The position numbers and the translations under genes were made by a program. Source: SZUA-186 sp041552135 (lineage in GTDB: Bacteria; Pseudomonadota; Gammaproteobacteria; UBA9214). From it: a DNA stretch of 11,136 nucleotides. The notes below the pieces were generated by a model that was not told where the DNA came from, did not search any database, and saw nothing but the letters and a program-made list of their open reading frames with translations. The first letter of the stretch is position 1; the number at the start of each line of letters is the position of its first letter. Location of the stretch: positions 1 to 11,136 of the forward strand of contig JBFELL010000094.1 of assembly GCA_041552135.1 (NCBI GenBank), written 5' to 3'. Shown piece by piece: positions 7,410-11,136 of the stretch.

Positions 7410-8930
7410 ATGCCCATCCTTCCAGTAACCACCCCTACCGGTCCCGTCCAGCGGACCCGGTCACATGGCCGCAGCACCTGGGTTGCTGCGGCTTACTGGG
7501 TTCTGGGGCTCTGGGCGGCAACGCTCGCCACCACCACGGCATACCTCTACCTGGTGACGGGAGGCAGCTTTGACTACGTGGAAGGCGTGGCGCTGGGACA
7601 CCAGCTGATGAGTGCCGGCGGCGTGCCGATGTATGGCGCCCCCCCAGATCAGCCGCCCGACTCCGTGCCGCTGTATGGCCCGGTGTTTTACACGATCTAC
7701 GGGCTGCTGCTGGACACCGCGGCACCATCGTTCACGCCCGCGCGGGTGCTGAACCTGCTGCTGACCGTCTACCTGATCGGACTGGCACTGCATGTTGCGC
7801 GTCAACGCCTCAGGGTTTCGACCGCGGCTGCCTGCCTTGCCGTGCTGTGCTGGCTATCGCTTGAGCCTGCCGCGGGCTTCCTGCTGCAGAACCGTCCCGA
7901 CACCCTGGCCCTGGCATTCGCTGCCAGCGGCTTCATGGCTGCTATCTCGGAACGACGTTTCAGCCTGCCCCTGGCCGTCCTGCTGCTGACAGCAGCGGCC
8001 TACACCAAGCAGACTGCCGTGGTGGCACCGCTGCTCGCCGCCGTGCTGGTCCTGCTCGGCACACGGCGTGTGCGGGATGCCGCTGTGTTATTGTTCGCCA
8101 CACTCGGGCTTTGCCTGGCAATCCTCCTGCTGCTGAACGGCCTGACCGACGGTCGCTACTGGAGTGCCGCGGTACTGGCCAACCTGAACGGTTTTTCACC
8201 GGGCAGCGCGCTGGTTGCCTGGCAAAAGGCTGGCCAGCAGCCGTTGTTCTGGCTGGCACTCGCCGTCATGCTGGCCAATCTGCGGGCAACCGGTGCCCGG
8301 CGGGCCATTGCCATCTATGGCCTGATGTCGCTGGCACTGCACGGCCTCGCCGTCGCCAAGCCCGGCGCCAATAGCAACTATTTCATCGAGTACAGCTGGT
8401 GCGCTGCGCTGGCACTGGCGCCGCTCCTGGATGACGTGCTGCGCGAGCCCGCCCGCTGGCACCGTGGCCTGCTGACGGCCCTGGTGCTGGTGGCCTGTCC
8501 AATCTCCCTGGGACTGGCAACACTATCGCTGCAGCGGTTGCACCAGACCGCCGAGGACTGGCCACGCAACCGAGACTGGCTGACTCACTGGGAAGCTGCC
8601 GCCATGGGTCCGGTCGCCTCCATGCGGCCAGGGTTCCAGATACTCCAGGGCCGGGCACCCTACATCCTGGACCCCCACATTATTGCCCGCCTGACCGAGC
8701 AGGGACGGTTCGACGAGCAGGGTTTCCTTGACGATCTGCGCCACGCCAGGATCGGTGCCGTGATCGGCGCTGACGATCTCACGGCTGGCCCGGGCGAGTT
8801 CAGCAACTGGAGTCTAGGCGTGCGCAACGCGCTGCAGGATCACTATGTAAAGACCGACACTCTGGACCAGCTCAGCGTCTGGTTGCCAAAGAATGACGGC
8901 CATGCAACCCGGCCAGCCACCTCGCGGTAG
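7410..8930 (+). CDS. GT-C-type multipass membrane glycosyltransferase (GT39/ArnT-like)
   Basis: This 506-residue integral membrane protein probably transfers a sugar from a lipid-phosphate donor on the outer face of the inner membrane. It has a first helix at about 25-48, then a loop with FDYVEGV (Asp55, Glu58), in the place of the acidic motif of GT-C enzymes. The LYGPVFYTIYG stretch and NRPDTLALAFA are typical of this group, followed by several more hydrophobic helices to about residue 390. A soluble C-terminal part of about 110 residues ends the protein. The ATG at 7410 is the only plausible start: a TAG lies in frame at 7392, and the next Met is residue 67, beyond the acidic loop. No Shine-Dalgarno precedes it. 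The exact family and substrate cannot be told; it may modify a polysaccharide, lipid or surface protein. It is separated from the LruC gene by the repeat element, so its own promoter is unclear. Confidence 0.8.
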   Translation: MPILPVTTPTGPVQRTRSHGRSTWVAAAYWVLGLWAATLATTTAYLYLVTGGSFDYVEGVALGHQLMSAGGVPMYGAPPDQPPDSVPLYGPVFYTIYGLLLDTAAPSFTPARVLNLLLTVYLIGLALHVARQRLRVSTAAACLAVLCWLSLEPAAGFLLQNRPDTLALAFAASGFMAAISERRFSLPLAVLLLTAAAYTKQTAVVAPLLAAVLVLLGTRRVRDAAVLLFATLGLCLAILLLLNGLTDGRYWSAAVLANLNGFSPGSALVAWQKAGQQPLFWLALAVMLANLRATGARRAIAIYGLMSLALHGLAVAKPGANSNYFIEYSWCAALALAPLLDDVLREPARWHRGLLTALVLVACPISLGLATLSLQRLHQTAEDWPRNRDWLTHWEAAAMGPVASMRPGFQILQGRAPYILDPHIIARLTEQGRFDEQGFLDDLRHARIGAVIGADDLTAGPGEFSNWSLGVRNALQDHYVKTDTLDQLSVWLPKNDGHATRPATSR

Positions 8931-9011
8931 CGTATTGACCCCTCGATCCAGCCCGCCAAACGATAAATCACACCCGTCTTTGTGAAAGGCACGATGTTGC
9001 ATTGATCGGTT

Positions 9012-9036
9012 GAACCGGCACGCAATTGTGCCGTTC
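9012..9036. other. Small inverted repeat downstream of the glycosyltransferase gene
   Basis: CGGCAC-GCAATT-GTGCCG (9016-9033) is flanked by GAA/TTC that could extend the stem past one bulged C. No U-tract follows, so it is not a clear intrinsic terminator. It could be an RNA hairpin at the 3' end of the glycosyltransferase transcript or a protein-binding palindrome. Confidence 0.35.
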
Positions 9037-9095
9037 CCGTCAGGTAATCTGTAACAACGTGAACGGCAAAAACCTGCCATAATCCAGATCCTGAA

Positions 9096-9123
9096 AACGG
9101 GGCCGGCGAATGCCAGCCCCGTT
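9096..9123 (-). terminator. Intrinsic terminator, probably bidirectional
   Basis: The stem AACGGGGC/GCCCCGTT (9096-9103 with 9116-9123) is extended inward past one mismatch by GGC/GCC around a GAAT loop. On the - strand the stem ends in GTTTTC, a short U-run, 24 nt past the stop of the secreted-protein gene at 9147. On the + strand GTTATAA follows, a weaker run that may also stop the glycosyltransferase transcript. It lies between convergent genes. Confidence 0.7.
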
Positions 9124-9146
9124 ATAAGTGACAGTATAATACTCGA

Positions 9147-9968
9147 CTAGTGACCGCCACTTGTTCTTGTTTCTGTGATCGTAACAACTGGCGTTTCATC
9201 ATAGTTAGTCACAATATTCAGGTGGCTACGGAGATCCTCACCCGAGTAGATGGGGCTAATTTCACCACCATGCTTGAAGGCGAAGTCACGCACAGCTTGT
9301 ACCTGCAAGAACCAGCCTTGGCACACTTCTTCCACGGCTGTCGGTGCCTCGTCCTGTAATTTACCGGCGTTTTTCTTATCGCATGCTGCGGGAACACTAG
9401 CCGCGCGTGGATCTGTACTTGCTGTTGTGATCCAGTGGTAATGCGAGTAGAAGCCTGGTTGCGGAATGACCATTCCGGGTGCTGGTGCACTAGACTCCTC
9501 AGCTCGATTCACCATCCACACAGGGTGATCATCGCCGTTGACACCGCTGTGATAAAGGTATTTTGCTGCACCCGGTATTCCATCCATGTGCCAGCCTACG
9601 AGACACTCGATGTTGGGAGAAACACCGCATGTCTCATTATGATTCTCACTCGTGCCGCGAGGATGACGTGCAATTGGAAGACCTGAAGCTGGATCTGTGC
9701 CAAGAGAGATGCCTTGATCATCCGTGAAGATGATATAGAACGATCCCCGAAGAGATACTGGCTGGCCGTTTTCCTCCTCAAGCCTCAGTTGTATATGGGT
9801 ATCGATATGATTACCGAATACAAAATCATTGGGTGCAGCTTGCCACGAATCACCCAGTGAAACATCACCTGGCCTTGGTATAGGTGGCTTTGCCTGCACG
9901 CTCAAACTGCCGAACATCAATGCTAGTATTGCAACACATAGTGTGAAGTATCGTATTGACTTGTTCAT
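9147..9968 (-). CDS. Secreted protein of unknown function
   Basis: This 273-residue protein is not recognised. It has a clear Sec signal peptide with a hydrophobic core and probable cleavage after VQA (residue 26), leaving a mature N-terminus KPPIPRPGD. The mature part has four cysteines (114, 122, 196, 216), an even number suited to disulfides, and aromatic/His-rich stretches such as NHIDTHIQLRL and GFYSHYHWI. There is no lipobox, membrane anchor or repeat, so a periplasmic or extracellular soluble protein is likely. The start has a run of seven G (9976-9982 on the complement) 7 nt upstream, a poor Shine-Dalgarno. Base composition is more AT-rich than the genes on the left. It ends 24 nt before a good intrinsic terminator and appears to be transcribed alone. 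Confidence 0.7.
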   Translation of the reverse strand: MNKSIRYFTLCVAILALMFGSLSVQAKPPIPRPGDVSLGDSWQAAPNDFVFGNHIDTHIQLRLEEENGQPVSLRGSFYIIFTDDQGISLGTDPASGLPIARHPRGTSENHNETCGVSPNIECLVGWHMDGIPGAAKYLYHSGVNGDDHPVWMVNRAEESSAPAPGMVIPQPGFYSHYHWITTASTDPRAASVPAACDKKNAGKLQDEAPTAVEEVCQGWFLQVQAVRDFAFKHGGEISPIYSGEDLRSHLNIVTNYDETPVVTITETRTSGGH

Positions 9969-9988
9969 AAACTATCCCCCCCAGAGTG

Positions 9989-10000
9989 ATTGTATTTATA
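9989..10000 (-). promoter_or_regulatory. Possible sigma-70 -10 region for the secreted-protein gene
   Basis: On the complement, TATAAA directly followed by TACAAT lies about 21-32 nt upstream of the start codon at 9968. Either could be a -10 box giving a leader of about 14-20 nt. No convincing -35 hexamer is seen at 16-18 nt, so this is weak. Confidence 0.25.
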
Positions 10001-10320
10001 GAAGCTAACTGCTTCGGGAATTAACCTTCCTAGCAAGAAGGGTTTTCAAAACTTTGAGCTGTGTTGCAGACTAACTGAAAACCCTAAAAAGTGTGGTGAA
10101 CATCTTGTTCCATATGAGTATAGACAGTTGAGTGGAATGCACGATGTGTCAATTCTTATTCTGGGTGATTATGAATATGGTGGATAACAACAAATGCACA
10201 ATCTATAGAAGTTAATTGCTACTTTATCGGTTGCTCCTGTTTCAATCGAAAATTAGCTCGCCATTAAACATCTCACTACATGACGTTCCAGTCCTCCCGG
10301 GTATCCGGCAAATGTCGCAT

Positions 10321-10424
10321 TTGGGTCGGAAGCTGCCTACCAGCACCCAACCGGGAAACGTCTGTTTCCACCCGGAACCTGCCGTTCCCAAGTCAGCCTT
10401 GTAGTTCCGCTTTGCCGCAACTAC
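10321..10424. repeat. Cluster of four consecutive inverted repeats
   Basis: Four hairpin-forming units lie in about 100 bp. TTGGGT/ACCCAA (10321-10326, 10345-10350) encloses GCTG-CCTAC-CAGC. GGAAAC-GTCT-GTTTCC follows at 10354-10369, with flanking CCG/CGG. GGAAC-CTGCC-GTTCC lies at 10374-10388. GTAGTT/AACTAC (10401-10406, 10419-10424) has a 12-nt loop. The composition differs from the AT-rich flank. It could be a degenerate dispersed repeat, a structured RNA or remnant mobile DNA; the sequence alone does not decide. Confidence 0.45.
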
Positions 10425-10487
10425 GGACATTCACAGATGCGTGCTATCTTGGGATTGGCTCGCACAAAATAAGTGTTTCTTCCCATG

Positions 10488-11063
10488 TCAGGGTGCTGTC
10501 CCATTCAATACGGCCTGTTGCAGTAGCAGCAAGTCTCCAGCATTTATCTGGCTATCATTGTTGATATCTGCCAGGGTTGTTTCCAATGCTGTGGGTGTTA
10601 CTGCATCGGTTACTAACTGCGTCATAATTACCATATCGGCTGCATTCAGTTGATTATCCGGATTACCCCTGGGGCCGACATCACCAAGGTTTGAAACGTT
10701 CGGATCGATATTGTAGATGTTTACTTCATCGCCATCAGAGACACCATCGCTGTCAGTATCGGGCCTTGTTGGGTCAGTGCCATGTACATTAACTTCAGCC
10801 CCATCCAGCAAGCCGTCTACATCAGTATCATCAACCAGCGGATTTGTTTGATAGTTAGCTTCTTCGGTATTCAGTAAACCGTCGTTGTCTGCATCCGGAT
10901 CACAGACATCGCCCAGTAAATCACCGTCCACATCCGATTGGTCTGTATTCGGATCATTTGGGCAGTTATCGATTGTATCCATCACTGTGTCGCCATCAGT
11001 GTCAGGGTTGGCGTATTCCCAGTTGATGTATCGGGAAAGCAGATCAAAAAAGCTGAAATTCAC
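10488..11063 (-). CDS. Thrombospondin type 3 repeat / dockerin-like protein, apparently N-terminally truncated
   Basis: This 191-residue frame consists of calcium-binding thrombospondin type 3 repeats (about 20-125, many DxDxDG motifs and a Cys34/Cys54 pair), followed by a dockerin-like C-terminal module (about 128-187). The second dockerin loop, DINNDSQINAGD (166-177), has ideal calcium ligands. The first, GDVGPRGNPDNQLNAAD, carries a slightly longer loop. Such modules sit at the C-terminus of large secreted proteins. Here there is no signal peptide: the frame opens at GTG 11063 with a stop only six codons upstream, and the other two - strand frames also close between there and the window edge. 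This suggests a truncated remnant or a frameshifted gene. Composition is AT-richer than the exopolysaccharide genes. A role in cellulosome-like binding to the GH9 enzyme is not supported, because no cohesin is visible. Confidence 0.65.
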   Translation of the reverse strand: MNFSFFDLLSRYINWEYANPDTDGDTVMDTIDNCPNDPNTDQSDVDGDLLGDVCDPDADNDGLLNTEEANYQTNPLVDDTDVDGLLDGAEVNVHGTDPTRPDTDSDGVSDGDEVNIYNIDPNVSNLGDVGPRGNPDNQLNAADMVIMTQLVTDAVTPTALETTLADINNDSQINAGDLLLLQQAVLNGTAP

Positions 11064-11136
11064 GACAAACTCGCTGATTCAGAATTCATGCCAGGCCAAC
11101 AGTCGTCCAGTCGAGCGAGACTGCGCTGAGCGGACC

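Larger units (their letters stand above)
9969..10487. other. 519-bp AT-rich gene-free region with a hairpin cluster
   Basis: No convincing gene is seen here on either strand; open frames are short and lack ribosome binding sites or domain features. The left part (about 9990-10280) is AT-rich and holds the presumed promoter of the secreted-protein gene. The right part (10321-10424) is more GC-rich and packed with inverted repeats, listed separately. The region also forms the 3' flank of the - strand TSP3/dockerin gene, with no clear terminator immediately after that gene's stop. Confidence 0.6.

Noticed and set aside
9133..9143. AGTATAATACT as a promoter -10 box or operator
   Set aside because: It lies at the 3' end of the - strand gene with no downstream + strand gene or -35 partner, so it is probably chance.
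10216..10653. Overlapping short + strand frames in the hairpin region
   Set aside because: They have no ribosome binding sites or domains; one runs into the antisense of the dockerin gene.
10938..11129. + strand frame of 63 codons at the right edge, with a plausible-looking tail VSGKQIKKAEIHDKLADSEF
   Set aside because: Its first half is antisense to thrombospondin repeats and no ribosome binding site is seen. The tail might be the end of another gene joined by recombination, but the evidence is too thin.

Overview
The window looks like a chromosomal piece of a high-GC Gram-negative proteobacterium, probably a gammaproteobacterium. The reasons are the Wza-type outer-membrane polysaccharide exporter, the lipobox lipoproteins, strong G/C third-position bias over the first 9 kb, and a dispersed AAAGGGGACAGATTTATTT repeat that I associate with gammaproteobacterial genomes. 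No rRNA, tRNA, CRISPR array or intact insertion sequence is visible. The organism call is inference from gene content, not from a marker gene.

Region 1 (1-5042, + strand) is the end of an exopolysaccharide locus. It holds a 5'-truncated Wzz/Wzc-type co-polymerase with a degenerate BY-kinase-like domain, an overlapping Wza/GumB-family outer-membrane export lipoprotein, and, 19 nt later, a secreted glycoside hydrolase family 9 enzyme. The first two control chain length and export the polymer. The GH9 enzyme probably trims or releases a beta-linked glucan-like polymer in the periplasm or outside the cell, as dedicated hydrolases do in other exopolysaccharide operons.

Region 2 (5043-7252, + strand) begins with a well-formed sigma-54 (-24/-12) promoter. 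Two short inverted repeats upstream of it are possible activator sites. The promoter drives a two-gene, ATGA-coupled unit: a lipoprotein with 18 glycines directly after its lipidated cysteine, and a secreted LruC-domain (DUF4842-like) protein. This small surface-protein operon is the most distinctive unit in the window.

Region 3 (7253-8930) holds a mobile-repeat remnant (two direct copies and one inverted copy of a roughly 21-24 bp unit). After it comes a GT-C-type multipass membrane glycosyltransferase on the + strand that lacks a recognisable ribosome binding site.

Region 4 (8931-11136) is visibly more AT-rich, and both of its genes lie on the - strand. A bidirectional hairpin terminator separates it from region 3. 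It contains a secreted protein of unknown function with four cysteines, a roughly 520-bp gene-free stretch with a cluster of hairpins, and an apparently N-terminally truncated protein with thrombospondin type 3 calcium-binding repeats and a dockerin-like tail. The composition change, repeats and truncated gene suggest an accessory or acquired segment.
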